From NCBI GenBank assembly GCA_964596775.1, contig CAZQVN010000031.1, positions 1-41,160 of the forward strand: 41,160 nt of DNA, written 5' to 3'. Source of the DNA: CAZQVN01 sp964596775 (GTDB lineage Bacteria > Eisenbacteria > RBG-16-71-46 > JABDJR01 > JAWXBZ01). Under the pieces are notes generated by a model. The model was not told where the DNA came from and ran no database searches. It saw only the letters and a list, made by a program, of their open reading frames with translations. This document shows positions 33,227 through 40,889 of the stretch, piece by piece; positions within the stretch are counted from its first letter, which is position 1; each line of letters opens with the position of its first letter. Both the position numbers and the translations under genes were made by a program.

Positions 33227-33970
33227 ATGAACCGAACGGCAGTTCTCCTGCTTGGCCTTCTTTCCGCCGCGATCGCCGGCTGCGGCGGCAGTTCCCCGAC
33301 AACCCCGGCCGGGGACGCGACACGGCTCGAGTTTTCCGGCGTTCCCGCCGCGGTCGAACCCGGCGTGGCGTTTGCGCTTTCCGTCCGGGCCGTGCGGGAC
33401 GATCTCACCTTGGACACGGGATTCACCGGTGCCGTCACCATATCGGTGATGTCCGGACCCGGCGCACTCACCGGCACGCTGACGCGAAACGCCAGCGCGG
33501 GGGTCGCGCAGTTTTCCGACCTCAGCGTGGATGCCGCCGGGAACTACGCCCTCACCGCCGTCTCCGGTGCGCTGTCCACCGCAAGCGCCGCTCCGCTGGT
33601 GGCCGCCACGGATCCTCCGGTGGTGCTCTGGACGGGCACGTTCACCGGTCAGAACGGCTACGTCACGTCGGGATCCTTCGACATCGAACGCGTCGCCGGA
33701 GGAGCGGAGGTCCTGCGCACGCGCGCCGACTTCAGGGTCAGCGGGGGAGCGGGATCGATTTCCGTCTGGCTGACCGACGCGGCCGGCGCGGCCAACCTGA
33801 ACGCCTCGAGCGTCAAGATCAAGCTGGGGACGATCACATCCGGTTTTCAGGGCGTTTACGAATGGCCCACCGGCGGCACCACCGGCTACACGCATGTCGT
33901 TACGTTCTGCGACGGCGCCCGCGTCAATTTCGGGTTCGCGGCACTCGCCAGTCCCGTACCGGCGGGCTGA
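33227..33970 (+). CDS. lipoprotein with C-terminal DM13-like domain
   Basis: 247 residues, ATG at 33227 with CGGAGGA upstream. Lipobox AAIAGC puts the lipidated Cys at ~residue 19. Residues ~30-125 form an immunoglobulin-like beta domain (VEPGVAFALSVRAVRDD, AQFSDLSVDAAGNYAL). The last ~100 residues resemble DM13: TGQNGYVTSGSFDIERV, LGTITSGFQGVYEWP, YTHVVTFCDGARVNFGFAAL, with the single conserved Cys. DM13 domains are proposed electron-transfer domains. With the barrel gene upstream it may form an envelope pair. DM13 assignment is from memory of the family pattern. Confidence 0.75.
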   Translation: MNRTAVLLLGLLSAAIAGCGGSSPTTPAGDATRLEFSGVPAAVEPGVAFALSVRAVRDDLTLDTGFTGAVTISVMSGPGALTGTLTRNASAGVAQFSDLSVDAAGNYALTAVSGALSTASAAPLVAATDPPVVLWTGTFTGQNGYVTSGSFDIERVAGGAEVLRTRADFRVSGGAGSISVWLTDAAGAANLNASSVKIKLGTITSGFQGVYEWPTGGTTGYTHVVTFCDGARVNFGFAALASPVPAG

Positions 33971-34224
33971 GGATCAGAGTCCGCAAGTTGTTGAAAGTGA
34001 ATCGGTAAGAAGCGGGAGTTCAAGTTCCGGAGAGGGTGGATTGCGCCCGCGGCTTCCCGCCCGCAGCCTCCCGGCCGATCCGAGGTCTCGCACCGTCCCG
34101 GTTGGCACGCTCTGCACCCGCCGGGGGGTGCCATGGCCCGGCCAGCCCGCTTCCTCAAGTGCCGCAGCCGGGATGCCGATCCATAACCCTGTTCGCCCCG
34201 ACCCAACCGGAACAGGAGCCGTCC

Positions 34225-35235
34225 ATGGAAGCCGCGTCGCTGCCGGCACACAACAACGACATCGCGGAGCAGCTGCGAAGTCGCCGCACGGGAGATCCGA
34301 TGCCCGATCTCCGCGGCGCCCGGCTGTCCGGCCAGGATCTCTCCGGCTGCGACCTCTCCGGCTGCGACCTCACCGGCGCACAGCTGGGGGGAGCGAACCT
34401 GGCCGGCGCGCGCTTCGTGGGGAGCACTCTCGCCGACGCGAGCCTGTTCGGGGCGAAGCTGACCGGCGCGGAGTTCCTGTCCGCGAATCTCCGCGGCGCC
34501 GACCTTTCCGAGTGCACCGGCGAACAGGCCGGCTTCGGCTCCGCGGACCTGTCGGGAGCCACGTTCTTCGACGCGAAGCTCCCCGGCTCCACGTTCATCG
34601 GAGCGAAACTGTCGGGCGCCGATTTCCGCGCGGCCGATCTGACCGGATCGCGGCTGCGCGAGGCCGATCTCGGCGACGCCGACTTTTCCCGGGCCAACCT
34701 GACCGGCGCGGACCTCGAGGCCTGCCGGCTGGCCGGAACGATCTTCCGCAAGGCCGACCTGCACAACATGCGGCTTCAGGACTGCACGGAATTCGACAAG
34801 GCGGACTGGATCGACGCGAAGATTCTCGGCGTCGACTTCACCCGGGCGTTCATGGCCCGGCGGTTCATCATGGACCAGAACTACCTGCACGAGTTCCGTT
34901 CGCACAGCCGGACCAACGAAGTCCTCTACCGGCTGTGGTGGATCACGTCCGACTGCGGGCGCAGTTTCCTCCGCTGGGGACTGTGGACCGCGTTCCTCGC
35001 CGCGGTGTTCGCGGGGCTGTACCAGTTCGTCGCCATCGACTACGGCGATCACCCCACGTTCCTGTCCTCGTTCTACTTCAGCGTGGTGACCCTGACGACG
35101 CTGGGCTACGGCGATGTCCAGCCGGCCTCCGCGCCGGCGCAGGCGCTGGCCATGGTCGAGGTGGCCATCGGCTACGTGATGCTCGGCGGCCTCATGAGCA
35201 TTTTCGCGAACAAGATGGCCCGGCGGGCCGAGTAG
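34225..35235 (+). CDS. pentapeptide-repeat protein fused to a two-TM potassium-type channel
   Basis: 336 residues from ATG at 34225 with CAGGAG upstream. Residues ~27-215 are about 35 pentapeptide repeats of the A(D/N)LxG type (e.g. DLSGCDLSGCDLTGAQL), which fold as a right-handed quadrilateral beta-helix. Residues ~250-330 are an Ion_trans_2 module: TM1 WGLWTAFLAAVFAGLYQFV, pore helix, selectivity filter TLTTLGYGD, TM2 AMVEVAIGYVMLGGLMSIF. The TxGYGD filter indicates K+ selectivity. The repeat domain is N-terminal and should be cytoplasmic, a possible gating or tethering domain. No RCK/TrkA_N domain is present. The HDOD gene follows after 7 bases. Confidence 0.9.
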   Translation: MEAASLPAHNNDIAEQLRSRRTGDPMPDLRGARLSGQDLSGCDLSGCDLTGAQLGGANLAGARFVGSTLADASLFGAKLTGAEFLSANLRGADLSECTGEQAGFGSADLSGATFFDAKLPGSTFIGAKLSGADFRAADLTGSRLREADLGDADFSRANLTGADLEACRLAGTIFRKADLHNMRLQDCTEFDKADWIDAKILGVDFTRAFMARRFIMDQNYLHEFRSHSRTNEVLYRLWWITSDCGRSFLRWGLWTAFLAAVFAGLYQFVAIDYGDHPTFLSSFYFSVVTLTTLGYGDVQPASAPAQALAMVEVAIGYVMLGGLMSIFANKMARRAE

Positions 35236-35242
35236 GAGAGTC

Positions 35243-36076
35243 ATGTTCAATCTGGGTCGAAAGAAGAAGGAACCGGATTTTCGGACGGAACTTGGTCAGA
35301 TCGAGCTGCCGACCTTTCCCGCGCTGATACTTCACGCCATGGAGCGGATCCGCAACCAGGACGTGGAACTCGGCGCGATCTGCGACGAACTCGTCGCGGA
35401 TCCCGGGTTCACGGTGCAGATCCTCTCGCTGGTCAACTCCGCCGCGTTCGGACTCCGGCGCGAGGTCCGGAGCGTGCATCACGCGGCATCGCTGCTCGGG
35501 CGGGGAAAGCTCGAATCGATGCTGGTGGCGCTGGCCGTGCGCAACGCGATTCCCCGCCAGAACGGCGCGGGGTTCGACAACCGCCGTTTCTGGACCGCTT
35601 CGGCGCGCCGGGCGGTCACCGGCGCCGCGCTGGCCGAGCGCCTCGATCCGGCCACGCGGTCGGCCACGTTCACGGCGTCGCTGCTTCAGGACATGGCCGT
35701 GCCGCTGCTCAGCCGGCACAAGCGCGAACACTACGGCGACGTCCTCAACCGCTGGCACGAGGGGGAGGACGAACTGTCGAGCCTCGAGCAGGAGACGTTC
35801 GGCTGGGATCACGCGGAAGTCGGGGCCTGGATGTGCGCGCAGTGGGGCTTCCCCGAAAACCTGACCGCGGCCATCTGCAACCATCACGGGGGCGATCCGG
35901 GTGACCTTCCCGCGGTGTCCCTCGTGGCGTGCCTCCGCGAGGTCAACGAGGCGCCGGGAATCGACCGTCTCGTGGCCGCCGCCGAAACCGGCCACGGCGT
36001 TCCCTCCGCCGATACGCTGGCCATCATCGACCGGAGCTTCGTCGAAGCGGAAGAACTGGCCCGCCTCTTCGCCTGA
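35243..36076 (+). CDS. HDOD-domain signalling protein
   Basis: 277 residues, ATG at 35243, seven bases after the channel gene; GGAGAG precedes it. HDOD domain ~15-220: IELPTFPALILHAMERIRNQ, ICDELVADPGFTVQILSLVN, AAFGLRREVRSVHHAASLLG and TFTASLLQDMAVPLLSRH, with HAEVGAWMCAQWGFPENLTA followed by a CNHHGG motif. The catalytic HD pair is not intact (LLQDMA), as usual for HDOD, so it should be a non-hydrolytic regulatory domain. HDOD proteins act in c-di-GMP, stress and chemotaxis-related signalling. No other domain is attached. Co-transcription with the channel gene is likely. Confidence 0.88.
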   Translation: MFNLGRKKKEPDFRTELGQIELPTFPALILHAMERIRNQDVELGAICDELVADPGFTVQILSLVNSAAFGLRREVRSVHHAASLLGRGKLESMLVALAVRNAIPRQNGAGFDNRRFWTASARRAVTGAALAERLDPATRSATFTASLLQDMAVPLLSRHKREHYGDVLNRWHEGEDELSSLEQETFGWDHAEVGAWMCAQWGFPENLTAAICNHHGGDPGDLPAVSLVACLREVNEAPGIDRLVAAAETGHGVPSADTLAIIDRSFVEAEELARLFA

Positions 36077-36224
36077 CCACCCCGTCCCGATCCATCCTGT
36101 TCATCGACCCCGGTGTGACATTTGTCAGGGTACTTCCCGAAACGAAGGAGCCCTGGCCGTTCTTCGGTGTCATAGTGTTGATGGGGAGCGGAGGACAGGG
36201 TTTCTCTGGACGCGGGAGGAAGCG

Positions 36225-36662
36225 ATGAAGATTCTGCTGGGTGTCGATGAATCACCGTTCTCGCGCAAGGCGGTCGATTTCGTGAAGTCGCTGCACTGGC
36301 CGGAAAGCACGACGGTCGTCGTGATGTCGGCGGTCCAACTCGTGGTGACCGCGTGGGTGGAGGCCTACGGCGCCATGGTTCCGGACACGGAGTACCGGGA
36401 CCACGTCACGGGCCTGCACACGGAACTGGTGGCGGGGATCGTCAAGGAGCTGGAGGGCACGGGTCTCAAGGTCGAGAGCCGCGTCGTGACGGGAGATCCG
36501 CGGATCGAACTCGTCGAGATGGCCCGCAAGGAGAAGGCGGACCTGGTCGTCGTGGGGTCGCACGGGCGGACGGGGATCGCGAAGCTGCTGGTCGGGAGCG
36601 TGGCGTCTCACGTCATGACGCATGCCCCCTGCAGCGTGCTGGTCGTCAAGGACGCCGCCTGA
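36225..36662 (+). CDS. universal stress protein, UspA family
   Basis: 145 residues, ATG at 36225 with GGGAGGA upstream. Starts MKILLGVDESPFSRKAVDF and ends with the ATP-binding signature VVVGSHGRTGIAKLLVGSVA (G-2x-G-9x-GS), so this is the ATP-binding UspA class. Single domain, cytoplasmic. Convergent with the methyltransferase gene; the stop codon lies in the loop of a short CCGCC/GGCGG hairpin without T-tract. A small dyad, TGACA-TT-TGTCA, lies at 36116-36127 in the upstream region. Confidence 0.92.
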   Translation: MKILLGVDESPFSRKAVDFVKSLHWPESTTVVVMSAVQLVVTAWVEAYGAMVPDTEYRDHVTGLHTELVAGIVKELEGTGLKVESRVVTGDPRIELVEMARKEKADLVVVGSHGRTGIAKLLVGSVASHVMTHAPCSVLVVKDAA

Positions 36663-36678
36663 GGCGGAGCCGGGTGAA

Positions 36679-37467
36679 CTACTCGTCCCGGCCCGCGTAG
36701 CCCGCTTTCGGGATCAGGTAGAGGCTCAGCGTTCCCGTGAAGCCGGAAGCGCCGGACTCCGCCTCGAACTCCTCGATGGCCCGGCTGACCCCCTCCGCGT
36801 GGGCGTCGTGGATGGCGATGATGCCGCCCGGTACCATCCTGTCCCAGAAAAAGCGGAGCCCGTCGATCGTGCTGGAGTAGAGGTCCGTGTCGAGGTGCAC
36901 GAAGCTGAACCGCCGATCGCGGATGATCCCGCCCGAGTCGGGAAACAGACCGGGAACGAGGTGGCAGTCGGGAAACTCGGCCAGGTAGGCGCGCACCGCG
37001 TCCAGCGGGGCGGCGAACTGGCCGCTCTTGAAGTAGCGCACACCCCAGTGGGTGTCCGAGGAGCCCACGTCCGGCAGCCCCTCGAAGGTGTCGAATCCGT
37101 AGAAGTGGGCCCGCCCTTTCAGCGTGCAGATGATCTTGGCGCTGGCTCCGCGGTAGGTTCCCACCTCGGCCATGTCGCCGGGCAGCCGGGACTGCATCTT
37201 GACGATGCCGTAGATGAGGTGGGCTTCGAACGGCTGGAGGAGCAGATGCGACTCCTTGTAGAGCCGGGTGATGAAGTTCACCACCGCGCGATCGCAGTAG
37301 AACCGAAGCAGCCAGAACTGAAGGACGTTCAGCATCGACCCGAGGATCTTCATGACCAGGGGGACCCGGTAGAGGAAGAAGGCAAACGTGTTGCGGGGAC
37401 GGCTGGGAGCGCTTTTCGCCCCGCCCGCCGGGGCTGAGGCGGCGGCTTTCATCGCATTCTGGCTCAT
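36679..37467 (-). CDS. TylF/MycF-type class I methyltransferase
   Basis: 262 residues from the ATG at 37467 (GGAGAGG upstream at ~11 bases); an ATG at 37491 is the alternative. SAM-binding region MAEVGTYRGASAKIICTL and HFYGFDTFEGLPDVGSSDTH, metal/acceptor region FSFVHLDTDLYSSTIDGLRF and GGIIAIHDAHAEGVSRAI. These match the macrocin O-methyltransferase (TylF) family, Mg-dependent enzymes that methylate sugars or glycans. The first ~55 residues have a hydrophobic amphipathic segment and may touch the membrane. No glycan cluster surrounds it, so the substrate is open. Confidence 0.88.
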   Translation of the reverse strand: MSQNAMKAAASAPAGGAKSAPSRPRNTFAFFLYRVPLVMKILGSMLNVLQFWLLRFYCDRAVVNFITRLYKESHLLLQPFEAHLIYGIVKMQSRLPGDMAEVGTYRGASAKIICTLKGRAHFYGFDTFEGLPDVGSSDTHWGVRYFKSGQFAAPLDAVRAYLAEFPDCHLVPGLFPDSGGIIRDRRFSFVHLDTDLYSSTIDGLRFFWDRMVPGGIIAIHDAHAEGVSRAIEEFEAESGASGFTGTLSLYLIPKAGYAGRDE

Positions 37468-37777
37468 GGGTCGGAAACCTCTCCGGTTCATTTCCGGGAA
37501 GGGTGTCTGTCTGAAACCTCTCTGCTCCAGGTGCGGGACCGTTGAGGGATCACGGGCAAATGGTTATCGCTCCGGCGCAGTGTACCGCGTCCGGACGGAG
37601 GGCAGTAGCGCGAGATGAGGACGGACGGCCCCGTGATGAGGGATTTCCGACCTGCTCACCGTGGCGCATCCCGGACTGTCCTCGTTTTCCGATGGATCGG
37701 CAGGGGTGGGCTCCGCTGCCGACATTTCGTTTCCCTGTTTTCTTGACGTGTCCCCCCCGGCGACATATTCTTCAGAT
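37468..37777. other. 310-base divergent intergenic region between methyltransferase and fic genes
   Basis: Holds the fic promoter and operator (37743-37785, partly inside) at its right end. Open frames here lack ribosome-binding sites. I could not identify the methyltransferase promoter with confidence. Confidence 0.6.
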
Positions 37778-37785
37778 ATGTCGCC
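37743..37785 (+). promoter_or_regulatory. fic promoter with a perfect 10-bp palindrome over the -10 and start codon
   Basis: TTGACG (37743-37748), 17 bases, TATTCT (37766-37771). The inverted repeat GGCGACATAT-N7-ATATGTCGCC spans 37759-37785, covering the -10 and the first codons. The predicted transcript start falls at about the ATG (37778), which has no Shine-Dalgarno, pointing to a leaderless mRNA. A protein bound to the palindrome would block RNA polymerase. The Fic protein's own C-terminal winged helix is a candidate binder. Confidence 0.7.
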
Positions 37786-38893
37786 AAAAGACGATAACGA
37801 CAACATGTCAACCTGGCGCCCGGAACGCCCATATAATGAGATGCCGCAGCTCCCGCCCCGCGTGGACGTTGAGTCCAAAGCTGTTCTGCGCCAATGTGTT
37901 ACGGCCCGCGCGGCGCTGGCCGAGTTGAAGCAGGCCGCGGGGCTGATCCCGAACCCGGCCATGCTCATCAATACGCTGCCGCTCCTCGAGGCCCAGGCGA
38001 GTTCCGAAATCGAGAACATCGTGACGACGGCCGACCAGCTGTTCCGGCACCTCGATGCAGAGGCGGGCGCGGATCCGGCCACCCGGGAGGCGTTGCGGTA
38101 CCGGATGGCGCTCCTCGAGGGGGTCGCAACGCTCGCCGGGCGACCCATCAGCACCGCCACGGCGGAGATGATCTGCACCCGGATCAAGGGAACGGAGATG
38201 GCGGTCCGGAGGGTGCCGGGCACGCGGATCGTCAACTCGGCCAGCGGGGAAATCATCTACGCGCCTCCGGAAGGGGAGGCGCTGATCCGCAACCTGCTCG
38301 CCGACTGGGAACGCTACCTGCATGGAGCGTCCCCGCCGGATCCGCTGATCCGCATGGCGGCGGCGCACTACCAGTTCGAGGCGATCCATCCGTTCACGGA
38401 CGGCAACGGTCGGACGGGGCGCGTGCTGAACAGCCTCTTCCTGGTGGAGCAGGGGCTCCTCCATCAGCCGATTCTGTACCTGAGCCGCTACATCATCGCC
38501 CACAAGGCGGACTACTACCGGCTGCTCCTCGCGGTCACCCGGGACGAGGCCTGGGAAGAGTGGATCCTCTACATCCTGCGCGGCGTGGAGGACACGGCGC
38601 GCTGGACGGTGGACAAGATCGCCGCGGTGCGGAAGCTCTCCGCGGAAACCGCCGCGCACGTCCGGCAGGAACTGCCGAAGATCTACAGCCGCGAGCTCGT
38701 GGACGTGATCTTCGAGCAGCCGTACTGCCGGATCAGCCACCTGGTCGAGCGGGGGATCGCCGGGCGACAGGCGGCGTCGCGGTATCTCAAGGCGCTGGCC
38801 GGCATCGGCGTTCTGGAGGAGCAGGCGGCCGGGCGGGACAAGCTGTTCGTGCATCCCCGGCTGCTGGGTCTGCTGACGACCGGCCGGAACTGA
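37778..38893 (+). CDS. Fic-domain AMP-transferase with N-terminal inhibitory helix and C-terminal winged helix
   Basis: 371 residues from ATG 37778 (an ATG at 37805 is the alternative; neither has a Shine-Dalgarno). The N-terminal Fic_N domain carries SSEIEN (75-80), which fits the (S/T)xxxE(G/N) autoinhibitory motif of class II Fic proteins. The catalytic motif HPFTDGNGRTGR (204-215) is complete, so it should transfer AMP (or another NMP) to a hydroxyl on a target protein when relieved of inhibition. The C-terminal ~70 residues (CRISHLVERGIAGRQAASRY, then LKALAGIGVLEEQ) form a winged helix-turn-helix that could bind DNA. No antitoxin gene is adjacent, as expected when the inhibitor is in the same chain. 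Confidence 0.92.
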   Translation: MSPKDDNDNMSTWRPERPYNEMPQLPPRVDVESKAVLRQCVTARAALAELKQAAGLIPNPAMLINTLPLLEAQASSEIENIVTTADQLFRHLDAEAGADPATREALRYRMALLEGVATLAGRPISTATAEMICTRIKGTEMAVRRVPGTRIVNSASGEIIYAPPEGEALIRNLLADWERYLHGASPPDPLIRMAAAHYQFEAIHPFTDGNGRTGRVLNSLFLVEQGLLHQPILYLSRYIIAHKADYYRLLLAVTRDEAWEEWILYILRGVEDTARWTVDKIAAVRKLSAETAAHVRQELPKIYSRELVDVIFEQPYCRISHLVERGIAGRQAASRYLKALAGIGVLEEQAAGRDKLFVHPRLLGLLTTGRN

Positions 38894-38895
38894 CG

Positions 38896-39330
38896 TCAGC
38901 CGGCGTCCTCCTCCTCGAAGTCCAGGGACGCCGAGTTCAGGCAGTGCCGCTTGCCGGTCGGAGGGGGGCCGTCGTCGAACACGTGCCCGAGATGCCCGTC
39001 GCAGCGGCGGCAGCGGATTTCCGTGCGGACCATCCCCAGGCTCCGGTCGTGGACTTCCGCGATGTGGTCCGGATCGAACGGCTCGAAGAAACTCGGCCAG
39101 CCCGTCCCGGAGTGGAACTTGGCGGAAGACCTGTAGAGCGGCAGGCGGCAGAGACGGCACACGTAGGTGCCGTTCCGCTTGTTGTCCAGGAACACGCCGC
39201 AGCCGGGGCGCTCGGTGCCGTGGTCGAGAAGGATCCGCCGCTCCTCGTCGGTCAGGCCGGCGGCCAGGCGTTCGATTTCCTTCGGGGGCAGTCTGTCGAT
39301 GTCGAATCCGGAGCGGGATTGAGTGGGCAT
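38896..39330 (-). CDS. msrB: peptide-methionine (R)-S-oxide reductase MsrB
   Basis: 144 residues, ATG at 39330 with CAGGAGA upstream. Reduces methionine-R-sulfoxide in proteins. Zinc-binding pairs CRLC and CRRC, substrate/fold motif SGTGWPSFF, and catalytic RHCLNSASL with the nucleophilic Cys. Single-domain, no signal peptide, so cytoplasmic. Convergent with fic: stops are 2 bases apart, with a TGACGTCA palindrome between GCCGG/CCGGC arms. The long recombinase frame from the right overlaps its first 79 bases in another frame, which is one sign that the recombinase tail is not natural. Confidence 0.93.
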   Translation of the reverse strand: MPTQSRSGFDIDRLPPKEIERLAAGLTDEERRILLDHGTERPGCGVFLDNKRNGTYVCRLCRLPLYRSSAKFHSGTGWPSFFEPFDPDHIAEVHDRSLGMVRTEIRCRRCDGHLGHVFDDGPPPTGKRHCLNSASLDFEEEDAG

Positions 39331-40889
39331 GGAATCTCCTGAATGTGATCGAAGAACGCAAGGATGCGGGAAAGAGTAGCACAGGAGCAGGGGAGGTCCG
39401 GAGTTCGAGTCTCGTCGGCCCCGCCAGATGAACTTTTGAGCCCTTCAGCGAAGAAACTGAAGGGCTTTTTGTATGCGGCGCTGAGGGTTACGCCGTCCCA
39501 TGTGGCGTTCGTTTCCACGAGCCTGATCAGGCGCGCCTGTTCGTCGAAGGACTGCGTGACGAAGAGATCCGACGCCTTCCGGGCGAGCGAGAGGATCGAC
39601 TCCAGCGTTTCGAACGAGCGGAACTTGCGGTCTTCGAGACTGGCGATGTCGGCCTTCAGTTCAGCGAGTTCCGTCTGCCAGTCGTTCGTGCGCCGCGTCC
39701 AGTACTCCTCGGAGATGCGGCCGTTCAGCTTGTCGTCGTAGGCGGCGTCGATCTTCGCTTCGATCTCCTTGTGGCGCTGGTGCAGACGCCCGAGTTCCTC
39801 GGCGTGCTCCCGTTTCCGGTCGGTCTCGAAGGATCTGGCGGCGGTCATCATGCTGGTCGCCCACTCCTCGGGGATGCGGATCGCCTTGACGTGGTCGAGG
39901 AACAGCCGCGAGAGATCGGCCTCCCGGATCGACGGCGTGCCGCAGCGGGCCGAGCAACCGTAGTAGCGGTAGCGCGTCTTGGCCACGCTCCCGGTGAGCT
40001 TCCGGCCGCAGCTGCAGGTGACCAGCCCGGCGAACGCGAACTTGTTCCTGTTCCGGCGCGGCTTGGAAAGGCTCGTGCGGGTCATGTTCGCCTCGTCGAA
40101 GAGCATCTTCGGGATCAGAGGTTCGTGCTGCCCCGGGTAGACACGATCCTTCCACTTGAACGGGCCCCAGTAGATCGGGTTGGCCAGGATGCGCTTGATC
40201 CCTTCCCTCGTGATCTTCCCCCGCGACCTGCGGGACCTTAAGCCCTTGCGGTACGCCAGTTCCGCGATCTTCGCCAGCGTGGTTCCCTTGGCGGCCTCTT
40301 CGAACAGGAACCGGATCAGCGGGGCCTCGGCGGGGTCGGGTTCGATCCGGTGCGTCTCCGGGTTGTTCCGGTAACCGATCGGCGCCCAGGACGGCCAGTG
40401 GCCCTGCTCGGCCTTTTCGGTCATCCCTTTCTTCACTTCCTCGGAGAGGTTGTCCACGTAGTTCTTGGCCATCAGTACCTTGAACCCGTGGACCAGCTTC
40501 TCGTGGGACTTGGAGTCGTTCGAGAGGATTGTGTTTTCCTTCACAAGGTGGACTTCGAGGTCCAGTTCATCGAGCGTCACCCAGTCCTTGATGTTCCGGT
40601 ACAGCCGGTCGGTCTTCTCGACGAGGATGGTCCGGCAGCTGGACCGCTTGAGGAAGGTAAGCATCTCCGCGAAGCCGGGGCGGCCGGAGTGCTTCGCCGT
40701 CTCGACGTCGGTGAACTCCTTCGTGACGTTGAGGCCGGCCTCGGTGGCGTAGGCCCGCAGGAGCTTCTGCTGGGCCGGGATGGAGAAACCGTCCTCCTGC
40801 TCCTTGGAGCTGACGCGGGCGTAGAGAACGGCGGTCCGGCTCTGGGAGCCGTTGCCGTTGCTGCTGTTACGCCCGTTCTGCTTGCTCAT
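39252..40889 (-). CDS. large serine recombinase with a chimeric C-terminus
   Basis: 545 residues, ATG at 40889. Resolvase domain with catalytic Ser27 (VLYARVSSKEQEDGFS) and the Arg-containing VEKTDRLYRNIKDW; Recombinase domain ~160-270 (APIGYRNNPETHRIEPDP, ITREGIKRILANPIYWGPFK); zinc ribbon VTCSCGRKLTGS and YYGCSARCG; coiled coil ~350-430. Such enzymes integrate and excise phages or other elements at short att sites. The natural chain seems to end near residue 488 (FFAEGLKSSSGG). From there the frame runs antisense through a tRNA-Asp 3' fragment, giving the well-known spurious ADETRTPDL peptide, and on into msrB in a wrong frame. The gene is coupled to a small upstream ORF by ATGA overlap. 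Confidence 0.9.
   Translation of the reverse strand: MSKQNGRNSSNGNGSQSRTAVLYARVSSKEQEDGFSIPAQQKLLRAYATEAGLNVTKEFTDVETAKHSGRPGFAEMLTFLKRSSCRTILVEKTDRLYRNIKDWVTLDELDLEVHLVKENTILSNDSKSHEKLVHGFKVLMAKNYVDNLSEEVKKGMTEKAEQGHWPSWAPIGYRNNPETHRIEPDPAEAPLIRFLFEEAAKGTTLAKIAELAYRKGLRSRRSRGKITREGIKRILANPIYWGPFKWKDRVYPGQHEPLIPKMLFDEANMTRTSLSKPRRNRNKFAFAGLVTCSCGRKLTGSVAKTRYRYYGCSARCGTPSIREADLSRLFLDHVKAIRIPEEWATSMMTAARSFETDRKREHAEELGRLHQRHKEIEAKIDAAYDDKLNGRISEEYWTRRTNDWQTELAELKADIASLEDRKFRSFETLESILSLARKASDLFVTQSFDEQARLIRLVETNATWDGVTLSAAYKKPFSFFAEGLKSSSGGADETRTPDLPCSCATLSRILAFFDHIQEIPCPLNPAPDSTSTDCPRRKSNAWPPA
39392..39426 (+). pseudogene. 3' fragment of tRNA-Asp(GUC), probable attachment-site core
   Basis: From memory of bacterial tRNA-Asp genes, 39401-39426 equals the 3' end: T-arm GAGTTCGAGTCTCGT, acceptor strand CGGCCCC, discriminator G, encoded CCA. 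GGAGGT at 39392-39397 also fits the variable region, with three changed bases between. The matching 5' acceptor strand GGGGCCG and the anticodon arm are absent upstream, so this cannot fold as a tRNA. Confidence 0.75.
39439..39470 (+). terminator. intrinsic terminator downstream of the tRNA-Asp fragment
   Basis: Perfect 10-bp stem AGCCCTTCAG/CTGAAGGGCT with an 8-base loop, followed by five T on the plus strand (the first T closes the stem). It would end plus-strand tRNA transcription 13 bases after CCA. It also encodes recombinase residues, since the recombinase runs antisense through it. Confidence 0.85.

Noticed and set aside
34105..34130. Sigma-54-like TTGGCACG...TGCA upstream of the channel gene
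   Set aside because: The GG to GC spacing is two bases too short (8 instead of 10 intervening bases), and this spacing is strict for sigma-54 promoters.
36116..36127. TGACA-TT-TGTCA dyad upstream of the universal stress gene
   Set aside because: Arms of only 5 bp; such dyads arise by chance in a window this size, and no matching regulator gene is adjacent.
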